This document shows, piece after piece, positions 24,103 through 36,147 of a stretch of DNA of 64,000 nucleotides (position 1 is the stretch's first letter; the number at the start of each line of letters is the position of its first letter). The DNA comes from Phialocephala subalpina. Its lineage: Eukaryota; Ascomycota; Leotiomycetes; Helotiales; Mollisiaceae. The notes below the pieces were generated by a model, which did no database searches, was not told the DNA's origin, and saw only the letters and a list, made by a program, of their open reading frames with translations. A program made the translations under genes and the position numbers. The stretch spans positions 51,027 to 115,026 of the forward strand of contig FJOG01000076.1 in NCBI GenBank assembly GCA_900073065.1, in the 5' to 3' direction.

Positions 24103-24903
24103 CTACTTGGACTTGTTCGTTTCTTCCATCCCATCAGGATACCAGATCATAATTCCCCCACCCACATCACCACCAACCCTGAAAGTGAAATCTCCAAGCA
24201 ACTGAAATCCCATTTTTCGATACAACTTCTCTCCAGCAGGGCTGGCGGAAAGTCCAACAATGACACGCTCTTCCTGCGCCCGATTTAGACATTCCTGGAG
24301 GAGGAGTCTCCCAATCCCTTTCCCTTGCCATTTCGGATCCACGACGATGGTATTGGCATGCCATCTATTTTCCCGTTCTGGACGATCCGTCCAATGCAGT
24401 TTCGTGTCCGAAGTAATTGATTTTTCGAAGACCTTGTGTGCGTCTTTGTCGCAAGAGCGATCGGGCCATAGCCAGTTCTCAGCCCTGAAGAGCGCCCAAA
24501 TGATCCATGACAGAATGAACAAGAAACATCTGTTCGATATCCCGGAGCTTCGGATCTGACGTTGCGCTCCCTCGTTGTCTCCCAGGCGGATGTGTTGACA
24601 ATAGCCGATTGGAGTGTCTGGATCGGAAGCCAAGCATCCAACGAGATTTAAGGTTCGAACATTGGCAGCTCGACGCCAGATTGACTGACGAAAAGTTCGA
24701 ATGTGGTCGCCTGGATACAGCTCTAATCGCGGAGCTAGAAAGTGGTTGACTGGGTTTCCATTGTATGCGTTGGCAGTTTGGGCTGCAAGAGTGGGGATGT
24801 CGGAGAATCGTAGAGGTCGGAGGGTGAACTTGGGTGGTGGAGGCGCGGCTGAAGAATCTCCTAGGACTGGGAACTTGGAGGTGTCAGGGGCAATTGATGA
24901 CAT
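24103..24903 (-). CDS. GNAT-family N-acetyltransferase
   Basis: Acetyl-CoA-dependent acetyltransferase of unknown substrate; 266 residues, one exon, start MSSIAPDTSKFPVLG. N-terminal part FTLRPLRFSDIPTLAAQTANA is the usual beta1-alpha1 of GNATs. Motif A is VDPKWQGKGIGRLLLQECL, with the QGKGIG pyrophosphate loop at about residues 200-205. Motif B follows (ASPAGEKLYRKMGF). A roughly 60-residue insert with a Trp-rich hydrophobic stretch (FILSWIIWALFRAENWLW) separates beta strands, as in many fungal members. Cytosolic by default. Neighbours give no hint of function. Confidence 0.85.
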   Translation of the reverse strand: MSSIAPDTSKFPVLGDSSAAPPPPKFTLRPLRFSDIPTLAAQTANAYNGNPVNHFLAPRLELYPGDHIRTFRQSIWRRAANVRTLNLVGCLASDPDTPIGYCQHIRLGDNEGAQRQIRSSGISNRCFLFILSWIIWALFRAENWLWPDRSCDKDAHKVFEKSITSDTKLHWTDRPERENRWHANTIVVDPKWQGKGIGRLLLQECLNRAQEERVIVGLSASPAGEKLYRKMGFQLLGDFTFRVGGDVGGGIMIWYPDGMEETNKSK

Positions 24904-26713
24904 TGCGTTTGTGCATACTCGTGAAGGTCAATGGGCCTCGTCGCAAAGATATATGTCTCTCGACTCTGAAGCTTCATGGTAAGAAGTTCCGCTCCGGCTT
25001 GATGAGTCATACCGAACCGGTGAGAGGAAAAGGAAGCTCGAATTGGAAACTCAAGGCAGTGAAGCCCAAACTTTGGTGCCTACCATACTTATTCATTTTG
25101 GCTACCGTTGCGATTGCGCGTGATAGATGGAAGGAAAAAGTGCTTGCAACAATTGATGCGCCGAGCTTACATTGCACTAGAGGCGCGAAGACAAACAACA
25201 GCAAAAGACAACGGGTTTCGAAGACAACACTGGATGAAATATCCCCAAAACAACCTCTTGCGAGTTAAGCTAAGAGAATTGGGCTCGTTCCATTGCTGAC
25301 TAGAGGCAAGAGCCCCAGATGGGAGCTTTGGGGGTATTCCAAGCCCAATTCACCTCGGGCAGAGATGGCCTTGCCATTACCAATTAACCGCAGTCAATCA
25401 ACAGGCCGTTCACTAGCCTGATGGGGAGATCCAATTCATCCGCAAGACTGCCATGTCGGAGTCCATCGCATCCCTTTGGCCCGCTTGCCGCAGAACGTCC
25501 GTTGTCTTCGAAGCTGTCACCGTTTCTACAAAAGTCTGGCAAGCCATGTGTTCCTTGTTTGGCGCGTTTGATCTGCCATCCCAGCCCATCCAACTCTGAA
25601 AATGTGCTACCAATCTGCAGATCGGGTTTCGTTCCGCCAAAGATTTTCATCGTGTTGGGATGTTTGTTGGACCTGGGCCGAGGAGACAGAAGCTCGCAGA
25701 GCAGGCGGGACCGAATTTCGAGGTAGGCAACTCGTCTGGTGGCCTAAAACCCACCATTCATGCTCGGAGTAAATGCGGAGGACATGTACTGATTCAACAC
25801 CACGGCGGCCGATCATTGGGGGCTCTTTGGTGGTAGATTCGTTGACTCTTGTCGCCCTCCTTCTCTACCTTTCCTGTTCGCCTCATGATCGTCCAACGTC
25901 GTAGGTTATGATGGAGGGGTCGAATCGATGGCCCAACATTGCTATCCCGTACATGAAGCTCGAGAACAGCTGTAGCAGTGGTATCTGGTGTTCTGGTCTG
26001 GCTTGTTGAAGAATCGTAGAAGCTCGAACTGGAACTCGCAGGGCTTTGGGAGAGTCAAGCCACTAACCATAAACGGATTAGCGTGCTACTCACACAACAA
26101 CTCTCTCCTCTCAAGTGAGAAGCACCTTGACGACTTCAAAACGCACAAAAGTCTTGCCAAAATCTGGACCCTTCCACGCGCTTTCACCTCCACCATCACG
26201 ACTCACGATACCTGTCGATGAGTGGAAACACGGCTCGAGGACCCCCTTTCAGCTGCCTTCTCCTCAGCCGCACCCAATTTCATGCATCAAATCCTACATC
26301 AAGCCGTGTCAGGATGTCTCAATCTAGTCAACGAAACCGATTCTTCCAATCATACATTAAGCTTAAATTTCAAGCCTTGTCAAGCATTGGATTTCTATGG
26401 GTCGCTCTTCTTGCTAAGTCACGATGCCGCACATTTTAGTATGCCTTGCTAGTCTTTCTATTGTCCGAAAGATCCGATAAGTGGGAATCCGGGACGAGTG
26501 TCTAAATCAAGGGGTGTTCAAAAAGAAACTATTGAAAAGAGGCTGAAAATACGGGGCTCATTGGTCGTTGCCCTTCCCTTTGTGTAACGCGCCCGAGGGG
26601 TTGCAGCCTCGGTGTACCTCAAGTCAAGATAGAAGTACATTTGGGCGCGTCGTTGCACTTGAGAAAAGCTTCTTGGTCTTCGATCTCTTCGAAACTTTGT
26701 ACCTGCTTCAGTC
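24904..26713. other. intergenic, 1.8 kb
   Basis: No supported gene. Several open frames of 60-140 codons exist on both strands without motifs or typical gene structure. Confidence 0.35.
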
Positions 26714-28021
26714 ATGTTGTCCTTCAAAATGGATCTGCCGTTCTTTGCTGCTATCGTTCTCTGCTTTGCGCCTGTCGGTGTCATTTGTGACACGAGGAAC
26801 TGGAATCCCACCGGTCAAGGTTGCGTTGACCCAAATGGATTCCTTTCTTGCTACGCCACGCAAAGCAGCAATGCAGTCTCTTGCGTTGGATTCTGCGATT
26901 CCAACACTGTGAAAGGGACGGGAGCGTATACCGACTGCATCTTGGGATGCAATGGAGCTTGGCTTGCCAGTAATGTGGGGTGCTGGATTCAAAGTTGTTG
27001 GAACCAGGTATGTTACCACTCTAATTAATGACAAACGATTTCTTACTGTGAGAAGGTCTATTCCTGCGAGTATCAACTTACTGCCATAAGTTATTTTGAC
27101 GGTACCGATCTAGTTCAAAATGCCAACATTCCATTTTACCCTCCTCCAGACTCTGCCTCTGCTGGTGCTTGCTGTGAGTGTTTCTGTCCAAGCGTGTCCG
27201 TTCTCGACTCATAAACGGTCCAGCTTGCAATCTTGGTTATGTCTACGGCAACAAGACATACATCAACTTCAACAACGCATGTATCGATGTTGCTGGAAGT
27301 GGTGACATGAATGCCCTCTACGAATGCGAATGTTGCGAGTTCGGCTTTCCAGTATCCAAGTAAGCAACTCTCATCTGGATTTTCTCAACATCATCTAACC
27401 AATTCAAGTATTCTCAACGTCTGCCCCAAATCCGATCTCTCAATTCTAGGATTCGCACAAGAGTTGTCTGATACCCAGCAACTCATTGGGAAGTCTGCTG
27501 ATAATTGCGCGATCCTCGACAACAACTCCGACACCTGCGTGCAACAATTCGGGTATCCATTCTACGGGACAGTCACCAATCCATTGAACCTTCCTGCAGG
27601 CGAACCAGGCGATGAGCCGTTGTCCAACCTCGCAGGAAATGCTTTCACCGACTTCGGTGCACCTGCGTATACATTGAAGCTCTTCCCAGGATACTCGAGT
27701 GTCATTACACCTGCAGCTTTCAACGCAGATGCTGGAGTCGCGACTGGATCAGTTGGTGCCTCGGGTTCTGCTGTTGTCACCGCGACTGCGGGGTCTACCG
27801 GCACTGGTGGAAGCGTAGCTGCGACGGGTACTGCTAAGAATACGGGCACAGCAACAGGAAAGACGGGTTCGGCGACGACAGCCACGGGGAAGACTACAGG
27901 TACTGGTACGGGAGCTGCAGCCTCCACTTCCACGACGAAAAGCGCCGGTGTAAGGTTGGGGAGCAAGGGCTCTACTGTACTTGGCGGAGTTGTTTTCAGC
28001 ATTGTTCTGTTTGCACTTTGA
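26714..28021 (+). CDS. Cys-rich secreted, probably GPI-anchored surface protein
   Basis: Exons 26714-27007, 27056-27173, 27224-27359 and 27409-28021 (introns 48, 50 and 49 bp; the first could end 3 nt earlier) give 386 residues. A signal peptide (FFAAIVLCFAPVGVICD) leads into a Cys-rich region (about residues 25-190) with many Cys-x(n)-Cys pairs such as CVDPNGFLSCYA, SCVGFCD, DCILGCNGAW and YECECCEFGF. After this come a Gly/Thr/Ala-rich spacer (TGTATGKTGSATTATGK) and a hydrophobic tail (STVLGGVVFSIVLFAL), the layout of a GPI-anchored wall protein. I do not recognise the Cys-rich module; CFEM is unlikely because the spacing does not fit. Likely role at the cell surface. Confidence 0.75.
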
Positions 28022-28353
28022 CTCTAGCATCCCTCTTCACAATTTTGTCAAATTTATATTCATTCTTCCAACCACTATGTTCAGATATTGATGGGTCAAA
28101 AGCTCAAGTTTGGATGCGCTCTTAGATCTTGGTGGTGGGGCCAGCTAGTGCTGAATCCGTCGTCGCCTGTCAAAAGGGGGTCTAGACTCATGACGACAAG
28201 ACTTCGAAATCGCGGCGAATGGTATAGCACCTGGATCCAACGTCCAATTTTAATCAGTTGGAGCGACAAGAAACGGTAGCGATAAATTACGTGCTCCTCC
28301 GGTCTCATCAACTGTCCTCCGTTCAGAACCTTTGGCACCGTAATATCAACAAT
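28022..28353. other. intergenic
   Basis: Promoter region of the GT8 gene. Nothing specific is seen. Confidence 0.3.
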
Positions 28354-29450
28354 ATGAACGACACTCCGAATCCTCCTTCGTCTCCATTCGCCTGGGTCAC
28401 ACTTCTCACCCGTACCTCGTACCTTCCCGGAGTGGTCCTCCTCGCCTACAGCCTCCATCGCCATGCCTCAAAATATCCACTCCTAATCCTCACAACACCA
28501 TCTTTCCCGTCATCTCTCTTGCCAACCCTCGAGCACGAATGCTCCCTCGTCAACGCCGCCATTCTCCCCATTACACCACTCTCACCACCTCCTTCAAACA
28601 CGCCATCGTCTCTAATCGCCTCCCGATTCGAAGACACATGGACCAAACTCCGCGTCTTCTCTCTCCATCGCTGTGGCTACGAGAAACTCGTTTTCTTGGA
28701 TGCTGACATGCTCGTTATGAGAAACTTGGACGAGTTATTTGATTATGAGTTGCCGGGGCGCGATTGGATTGCTGCGAATCATGCTTGTGTTTGTAACCTC
28801 GATAAGGATAGCTGGGCTCCTGGTGATTGGGTGAAGGAGAATTGCGCTTACACGGGGTTGAGGCCTGGTGATGCGCCTACGCCTGTTCCGGACTCGGCGA
28901 AAGGAAAGGGAAAGAGGACACATACACTGTTGAATAGCGGGATGTTCGTCTTCACCCCTACGAAGAACAGTGGGACGCCATGCTTGAATTTCTCAACTCA
29001 AATCCCCTCGTAAAGACCTTCCTATTCCCAGATCAAGATTTCCTCGCCGAGTTTTTCAAGGGAAGATGGAAGAGTGTTGGTTGGCAATACAATGCGTTGA
29101 AAACGATGAGATACTGGCATGAGGAGATGTGGGAAGATGGGGAAGTGAGGAATCCACATTACATCGTCGATAAGCCGTGGAGTAGGAGGGTAGGGAGTGA
29201 TGGTGTGGCGGGGTATCTTGGGAGAGATGGCGTTACGCATGGGTGGTGGTGGGGTTGTTATGAGAGGTGGGAGAGGGAGAGGGAGAATAGGGGTGAGAAG
29301 GAGGTGTTGGAGATGGTCAGGATGGAAGTGGCGAAGCCTTTGGAGGAGGGAAAGGAAGCTGAAGCTTTGCATGGAAACTGGCAATCGAATCCCGGCAATA
29401 AGGTCGGGACAACTGGGATCTCGGGGAAGAACGTCAGTGTCCAAACCTAA
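28354..29450 (+). CDS. GT8 glycosyltransferase, frame-shifted once
   Basis: Family 8 (glycogenin/galactinol-synthase-like) sugar transferase, about 365 residues if read through. The start at 28354 (MNDTPNPPSSPFAWVTLLTR) is followed by LPGVVLLAYSLHRH. The metal-binding DxD is LDADMLV with Asp116 and Asp118. LLNSGMFVFTP follows, then the frame changes inside the C run at 28955-28958: the family sequence continues as YEEQWDAMLEFLN in the next frame, then PDQDFLAEFF, YNALKTMRYWHEE and HYIVDKPWSR. Adding one base restores a normal enzyme, so this is either a sequence error in a homopolymer or a young null allele. Acceptor and product unknown. Confidence 0.82.
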
Positions 29451-30356
29451 GGGTATGCCAGGAGGAAACTGGCTCGAAGGAGGGTCGACTTGAAATCATT
29501 TATTCGTGATACCATTTCACTCTCTCAAATTCCATCATCCGTTTACCTCCTTTTCCCTCTTGCCATTACTTTCGGGGACTTCAGATCTGCTCAAATGTTA
29601 GCTTTCTCTAACCTTGCTCGGCGTACCCCGGAGGAAGTCTCACTCTTCAGGTGTTTTCTCTTTCTTGCATTCATCGCACATGAGATGAATACACTTCCGG
29701 CACGTTCTCTGAGTTTTATGATTCAAGGTTTCGCACTTTACACCGAAGTTTGGTCAGCCTATCGTTCGCCATCACCTTTGGATCTATCCCAGGTCGAATG
29801 TGCCTTCAAGGCCATGAACTTACACTACAATCTTCATGCTTCTTGCAGCAATGCCAATGTGTCCAAGTGGGCTTGCTAGGCTTTTGTCCCATATTCGTTT
29901 CTCATTCCTTGGAGTTGGTTGAAGTGGTCGTTCGTGGCTCGATTCAGACGTTGTCTTTGGGCACAAGTTGGGTAGTGTGGCCGAAGTGGATGAACATCTC
30001 AAAGCAAGTCACGAACAACGAGCGCTTCACCCTTGAAGCTACTATCTTCCTATTGAAAGGAGCCTTTTAAAGCTAAATCTTTGCACAGCTGACGATAAGG
30101 AAGAAGTCGGAGGTTCATGTCCTTTGTAATTAGCAAGAAAATGTCGGGGCTTGGAGGCGTTCAGATCCTTTTCACGCTTCCCTCTTTCAGCCTCACCTTT
30201 ACTTCAAAGCACAATCTACACAACGAGAAGAGGAGCAGGTCCAACGTGTTCCAGTTCAACGTCATCGAAGAAACAAGCAAACTATCTACATCAGACGAAG
30301 CTCTCGTCAAGTTCAGCCTTCAAACTGAGGCCGATTCCACTTTCCTATGTTTCTAC
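29451..30356. other. intergenic, 0.9 kb
   Basis: No gene is supported; the open frames at 29490-29879 and 30117-30431 lack motifs. Confidence 0.3.
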
Positions 30357-30926
30357 CTAGGTATAGTATCCATGTCCACACACCGTCCTGCCGATAATTC
30401 CCAATGGGTTACGGAGTTGACTCGAATTTGATGTTCCATCCGGTTTCTCGCTTCTTGTTGAGGTCGAGCGTGAAGCTTGGCTTGTCTTCGTAGCTGCCTT
30501 CGTACCCGTCCTAGTTTTGCCGGTCTTTGCCTTTGCTGTTTGTGTAGCTACAACAAAACTCGAGCGTGGAAAAGGGCGAACGTTTGAGGTTGCCTTCGTC
30601 TCCATCTTGGACTTGGTGGCCCTTGATTTCTCTGAGGCCTGAGTGGCAGGGACTGCCTTCACTGCTTCTTTCTTCTCAGCTTTCTTCTCGTTGCCGAAGC
30701 CATCACATGCGTAGCCAGTCTTTTGGCAACGGCAGCACATATGGTGCTCACAGTTGGTGCAAATTTTTTTGGTAGTCTGGTTAGCGGTGACCACAACGTG
30801 ATTTCGAAGGACGCACTGCTCAGAGCATCAGAGTTCTGACTCTTGCAGATATGGCAAGATGGGAAGACTTACGAGGTGACAGAACCAGTGCGTGTAGCAC
30901 TCACAGAGGACTTTAGTGTTTGACAT
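30357..30926 (-). CDS. small Cys/His-rich protein with basic tail (copy 1)
   Basis: Exons 30926-30873 and 30815-30357 (57 bp intron) give 170 residues. Exon 1 has exactly 18 codons, MSNTKVLCECYTHWFCHL. Exon 2 brings CTNCEHHMCCRCQKTGYACD, so the N-terminal about 55 residues hold 10 or more Cys/His in a likely zinc-binding arrangement. The rest is Lys/Thr/Ser/Ala-rich and probably disordered (KAKTGKTRTGTKAATKTSQA). No family name can be given. The same exon layout occurs in a damaged copy about 1.6 kb away (31515-32545). Not secreted; a nuclear or nucleic-acid-binding role is possible but unproven. Confidence 0.65.
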
Positions 30927-31514
30927 CTTGGCTTGATTTGGTGTTGTCTGTTGAGAGCAGATGCTGAATTTCAGAGTGGAAGAGATGGTGTGATGAGAAG
31001 ATTAAAAGAAGAGTGGTTCACGTGGAGCTTGGCTTTTATACCGTGCTCGTGGGATGGTTGGATCACCCGAAGAGGGGCTGAATTAGCAAGCCCAGTGACT
31101 CCTCCTCCTTGACATGTGCATCATCAAGTTGTTTTGAAAGAAGACATTCACCCGAGGAAGAAAAATTCACAATTTGAGTTCGAGCTGATACATCCATGTT
31201 CAACTAAATCAACCTCAACAGGAGCACCACTGCACCAGTCTCAGCTAAGTCACTTGGGAGCAGTGGACTGTCCCTTCCAGACATCTTTCGTTAAGCAGTA
31301 TTCACTTTTAAATGTCCCTTGAATCAAGTTCAACGTGATACATTCAAATTCCATCGAGAAAGCAGCTGGTTTACATGACCTAAACCCTCTAACTTCTCAA
31401 GGTTTACCTCTCTATCCTCTCAGTCCCCCCCAAAAGCACATCAATATAGTCCTTCCTCATCTCTTGTCAAAGCGCATATCCTCCTACTCACAGCCTACTG
31501 GCAGAATTGGCAGT
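30927..31514. other. intergenic between the two Cys-rich copies
   Basis: No gene is seen. The region upstream of copy 1 has a pyrimidine-rich strand and a TTCACGTGG box near 31018. Confidence 0.3.
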
Positions 31515-32545
31515 TCACTCCGGGAGCGTGTGCGTGAGGAATAGTGAAGCTGAAGACACTTGACATATGAACGTGACTCCGTGGACGAAAGGAAGATGGC
31601 CATGGGTATGCGGTAGGCTGTAAATGTGTGGCCAATGGGGTCGATGATGACTGGACGTTGCTACTCTGTGAGCGAAGGCAGGTACTTCATGTTTGGGCTT
31701 AGATTTAGTTGTGGACTTGGATGTGGAATTGGTTGTTGTTGATGATGGTTGAGTAATTTTTGTCTTCGTCGATGGTACTTTTGTCTTTTGCTTTACGTGT
31801 GTTTCTGACTTCTGGAGCGACGACTTTTTGGTTGATGACTTTGCCGTATTTGCGTGCATTGGACGACGCGAGGCTGGTGTAGACCTCACGCCACCAGAAT
31901 TTTGAGCTGGTGTCTTTTTGGCGGACGTCTGCTGAGTTGTCGTCTTGTGGGCTGAAGATTTCTTGGTTTTCGACTTTACCGTACTTGTAGACGTTGAACG
32001 ACGAGAGACTGCCGTGGCCATCACCACGGTCGACTTTTGACTTAATGTCTTATTGGCAGATGCCTTCTTACTACTCGATTTCCCCGAGCTCGTGCCAACG
32101 GGCGTTGAACGTCCAGGAGCTGGAGTGGTAGGTAGCGGAACCTCGAATGCGAACCGTCCAAGGTCGTCATGCAAACTTGCGATTTCCGCATCGGACATCG
32201 ACTCCCACTCCTCTCCATCCCTTCTTCCTCATTCCACATCATCCACCCCTTCTCTGATTCTCTCACTCGACCTCTCAGGCGGGTTCCCAGAACCATCACA
32301 AGCATACCCCATTTTCTCACATCTGCAACAGACTGGATGTGTGCATGCTGTGCAGTTTTCGAGTTCCTTTGGATATTCTGCTGCGGTGGTTGAGGGGTCT
32401 GCTGTCAGGATCTCGTTTTGGTTTTAGCACTATGATGGGGTCAGGATGGAATGAGAGGATATGGATGGGAGAAAGGAGAGGGAGGACTCACGCGGTGACA
32501 GGTCTAGTGCGTGTAGCACTCGCAGGGGATTAGGGATTCTGACAT
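31515..32545 (-). pseudogene. small Cys/His-rich protein, decayed paralogue (copy 2)
   Basis: Paralogue of the 30357 gene. Exon 1 32545-32492 again has 18 codons (MSESLIPCECYTH-stop-TCHR). The intron occupies 32491-32430. Exon 2 32429-31515 carries CTACTHPVCCRCEKMGYACD and a longer Ser/Thr/Lys-rich tail. Three in-frame stops break it: TAG at 32504-32506, at the place of Trp14 of copy 1; TAA at 32424-32426; and TGA at 32229-32231. The frame is otherwise kept to 31515. All three stops can come from single C-to-T or G-to-A changes, as RIP makes. The 31515-32198 part alone is open (MSDAEIASLHDDLGRFAFEV) and could still be expressed as a truncated protein. Confidence 0.65.
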
Positions 32546-32875
32546 TTTGAATTTGGGTAGACTCTGAAATCGTTTCTGATATTGGAGAAATGACATTGAT
32601 GTGGATGGAAGATGAACGTAGAAGTAAGAGTCACGTTGTATTGATGATTATATCTCTTGCCTAGAACCATGTGTGCTATGAATCACCCAGCACGAAGATT
32701 CGAGGGGATGGAATGAACCATCCCGCCTAGCACAAGCAACAAGGTCGTAAAGAGATGATCTGCCAAATACGTAGATTGGTATCTCTGTCCCAAAACCGCT
32801 GACGCCAACCATGCATTTTCAATGCCGCTATAATGCCGATTTACCAATGTCCCAGAGTCTGCTTCCGAAAATGCT
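32546..32875. other. intergenic
   Basis: Short spacer holding the promoter of the decayed copy and the 3' end of the MFS gene. Confidence 0.3.
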
Positions 32876-34780
32876 TCAAACCTTTTCAGCAATAACCTCG
32901 TTCACCCCAATGCCCTCAAGCGGCTGACCTGCCCTTGCTCTTTCCCTCCTCGCCCTCTCCCTCTCCAAATCTTCCAGCTCTTTCGCCTTCTTCTCCTTCA
33001 AGTACTGACAAAATTTGCTCCCTTCTCGTATTCTATCGCCCTTCCACAAAAACAAGAAAGGGATAACACACATGCCGAGACTCAGAAACCCAAGCAAGCT
33101 GCTGGCCCAAGCCACACCAAGATTGTCGTACATTGGCGTCGCAGCAAAAGGTAACACCGCGCCTGCTAAGCTTCTCGAGAAACTCGCTGCAGCCATTGCT
33201 GAAGCTGCGAATATTTCGTACGCGTCGGTCAGGTAGTTTAGGAGCGCCATGAAGATGAGCACGAAACCCATCCCGAATGGTACTCCAGCCAGCATCGGAA
33301 CCACGAACGAAACACCTTGTCTACTCGTCCATCCCAGCCAGAACAAAGCAATGACGTAAAGCGGTCCACCGACGCAAGCAAGCGGCAATCGTCTGGATTC
33401 TTCTTTCTGCGTCCATGGTGCATTTCGAGCTTGCGCTTTTCGTAAGAAGGCGTCGTACCAAAGGAACACGGCGATTGCAAGCACAGCACCGATACCGATG
33501 GGGAGGAACATAGCTCCTGAGACGCCTAGAGATTGTCCGTAGATGCCTTGAAAAATGATGGGGTAGGCCTCGAAATACATATAAAAGATTCCATATGCGA
33601 GGGAGAGGTACAGACATGTAGCTAGGACGATGAGCTCGAAGAAGAGCATGCGGAGAGGTCGAGTGAGGGTCACTGTGGCTAACTGTTTGAAGCCTTTCTT
33701 CTCGAGGTCGAATGGGGCGAAGATGTTTGGATTCCCGGTGGTCTTTCGGAGCTTCGCTGCGCGTTTTGCGAGAAGTGTAGGGCCGAAGGTTTCGGGAAGG
33801 AAGAGCATGGGGATCCATGAGGCACCAGCGACAATGAGTCCGATCCAGAAAACCCATCTCCAACCAAGACTTGGAGCAACGAAGCCAGAGATCAGTGGGG
33901 CGATCAATGGGCCAATACACGTTCCCTTAAAAGGTCAGCTATGATGCATGTGTGAAGGTAGACAAGACTTACACCCATGAAAACAGCCATAGCTCGACCT
34001 CTAGTGACTGGATCGTTATATATGTCTGCATACACCCCACCAATAACAGAAATAGGACTGCTTGCACTGACTCCAGTGAAGACTCTGAAGACGAGTAGCG
34101 CTGGGAAGTTCGGAGCTAATGCACATGCCATGGTGAAGATTGTGAACGTGAAGAACGTCGACATCATGATAACTTTTCTCCCAAAGGATTCGGAGAGTGG
34201 GCCGAAAAGGAGTGGCCCAAGAACGTAGCCGACGAGGTACATCGATATAGGTAGGACCTCGGTGTACGATGAAGTGAGGTTGAAAGTTTTGCTGATGATA
34301 GGTATTGCGTTCGAGGGCAGAGAGGATCCCATGGTACTGTTGATAACAACGACCATTCCAATGAAGACGATGGTGGCTTTCCATTTCTGTGAAGTCCCGA
34401 CATCAGCTTCTTTCTTCAAGCAATACAACTGCGAAAGCTGTTTTGTACCGTAGACCAGTTGTACGGATTTTCTGGGTCGTCATGTTCCCAAGATATGACC
34501 TTTCTCTCTGAATTGACGCTCGAGGAACTCGATCCTGGATACTCTTGTTCCCTGTTGTCTGCTTCTTCTAAGTCGTATCGGTCCGTAGCATCTATTTCGT
34601 CTATCCCAGAGATACCAGAGATGACCCGAGAGAGGAGGTTTGGATCTGATAACTGTTAACATGTGAAGTATGTTCGAGTCATAAGGACCACATACGGGGC
34701 ATTGGTGGGGTAGAGACAAGCCCCGCATCACTCGCCTCTCTATCCCTTGGCGTCCAAGACTCTTTGGCATCGGGAGCCAT
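32876..34780 (-). CDS. MFS multidrug/polyamine-type exporter
   Basis: DHA1-type drug:H+ antiporter. Exons 34780-34696, 34645-34449, 34386-33973 and 33925-32876 (introns 50, 62 and 47 bp) give 581 residues. The N-terminal cytoplasmic part is about 90 residues and ends with the family signature SWEHDDPENPYNWST, then helix 1 starts at KWKATIVFIGM. Motif A: GPLSESFGRKVIMM. The second half starts with LISGFVAPSLGWRWVFWIG, and the cytoplasmic loop contains LPETFGPTLLAKRAAKLRK. The C-terminal tail is Arg/Glu-rich. Intact. The substrate cannot be told; the other MFS gene in the window (19846) is of the same broad class but not a close duplicate. Confidence 0.9.
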
Positions 34781-35568
34781 CTTGGCAACACTTCAGCTTC
34801 TTACAAGTCTTGCAGGAGGAGTTGAAGACATCGCGAAGGAGTCAACGGAAAAATAAGGGTCCAGGACGTCCTTGTATGAATAATAAGGGAGGTTCCACTT
34901 TGGCGGCGTTGCTGCGCCGGTAGTAGAGCTCCACTACCCGAAAGGAGTTGATTCGTCAATTCCGCTGTTGAAGCTCAAAGTCGACAATTATCCCCGCAAC
35001 CGAGTCCACTCCCGTCGATCCTGACAAGCCATCTAAAGCTGGTATTGGCTGAATCGTGGTGAAAGGGCTGCACGGTGCCGATAACCGTGAAAATGGAGCT
35101 TTTGACTTGGCGGGAAATGGACTAGGTAATTGCTAAAGCTGCGTTGATTGTGTAGGTGACTTGCTTTGATAGGAGTCAAATGCCGCAGCAAGAGCCTCTT
35201 CATAGTTGAGACTCTAGAGTGAAGAAGAAGAGAGACAGAATCCAGAGGTAAAAGCCGTGGCTGAATTAGAACCCCTATTGTCAAAATCAGGATCAAGTCA
35301 GAGAGCTCTTCATGGAGGTGCTGCAGCTTACTGGCAACAAGAGGCACACCGGACAAAATGGCATTACCTGTGTTTGTATCACAACGGCACTTCCCGTGCA
35401 AGAGCCTGTCACCGACATCCAACAGAAGCTTGCAAGCCGACATCGGGAACAGCCTCATACCTTTGTATACCCACCCACCATCGCATATCGTCGGGACTCC
35501 ACTCTGTGCCGACCGCTTGTGGAGGAGAAAAATGTTGGTATTGTTGGGTATCATTGTATTGTCGAATG
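34781..35568. other. intergenic, 0.8 kb
   Basis: Upstream of the MFS gene and 3' of prefoldin 4. The open frames on both strands are not convincing. Confidence 0.3.
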
Positions 35569-36147
35569 CTATGTCTCCAAATTGATGCTCCTCCCAAACC
35601 TCGCATACAGCTGGACCTTCAACTCTGTCATCTCCTCCCTAATCGTATTGAGCTTCTCCTCCACCGCCGCAACATCCTCCTCTATCTGGCTCGTGTTTGT
35701 AGACAATAACTCTTGAACTTCGGGAAGTGGTAAGGAAATGAAGGAATCGCCAATCTTGTAGCTATGTCGTCGTCAGTATGGATGTCCGGTATCATGTGGG
35801 AGGTTGTGCGCATACGGTATCTTGTCGTCTTCGTCTGCAAGCTCTAACTCGTTGGAGACGTCGTCTAGGTCTTCTTTTTCCTTCTGCGAGCAGTGTCAGT
35901 GCGGCACTGGCAGATGTGGAGGAGAGGCACGTACATGCTTTGCCTTCAGCTCGTCTTCGAGTGCTATCTCGCGCTGGTGTAGTCGACTGAATTTGTTGAT
36001 CTTGTCCTGGTCTTCTCTCCGGACCTCGACTTCGTCTCCTGCCGCGGCGGCCTCGTCTTCCTTTGAAAGCTGTTTAACACCGTATTAGCTTCTGCAGAGA
36101 TATCTGCCAGCGGCTGGGTGTGGAGTATTTACCATGCGACGTTCCAT
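35569..36147 (-). CDS. GIM3: prefoldin subunit 4
   Basis: Beta-type subunit of the hexameric prefoldin chaperone that hands actin and tubulin to CCT. Four exons: 36147-36133 (only 15 nt, MERRM), 36069-35935, 35883-35816 and 35761-35569 (introns 63, 51 and 54 bp) give 136 residues, the normal size. Two coiled-coil arms flank the hairpin core: EDQDKINKFSRLHQREIALE, then LDDVSNELELADEDDKIPYK, IGDSFISLPLPEVQELL, and the C-terminal coil SQIEEDVAAVEEKLNTIREE. DSFISLPLPEVQ is characteristic of subunit 4. The gene is missed by ORF scanning because all exons are short. Confidence 0.92.

Noticed and set aside
27562..28002. Val/Pro/Ala-rich minus-strand frame
   Set aside because: Shadow of the Gly/Thr repeat part of the surface protein.
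35033..35554. 173-codon minus-strand frame
   Set aside because: No motif; lies beyond the stop of prefoldin 4 and is contradicted by plus-strand open frames of equal quality.
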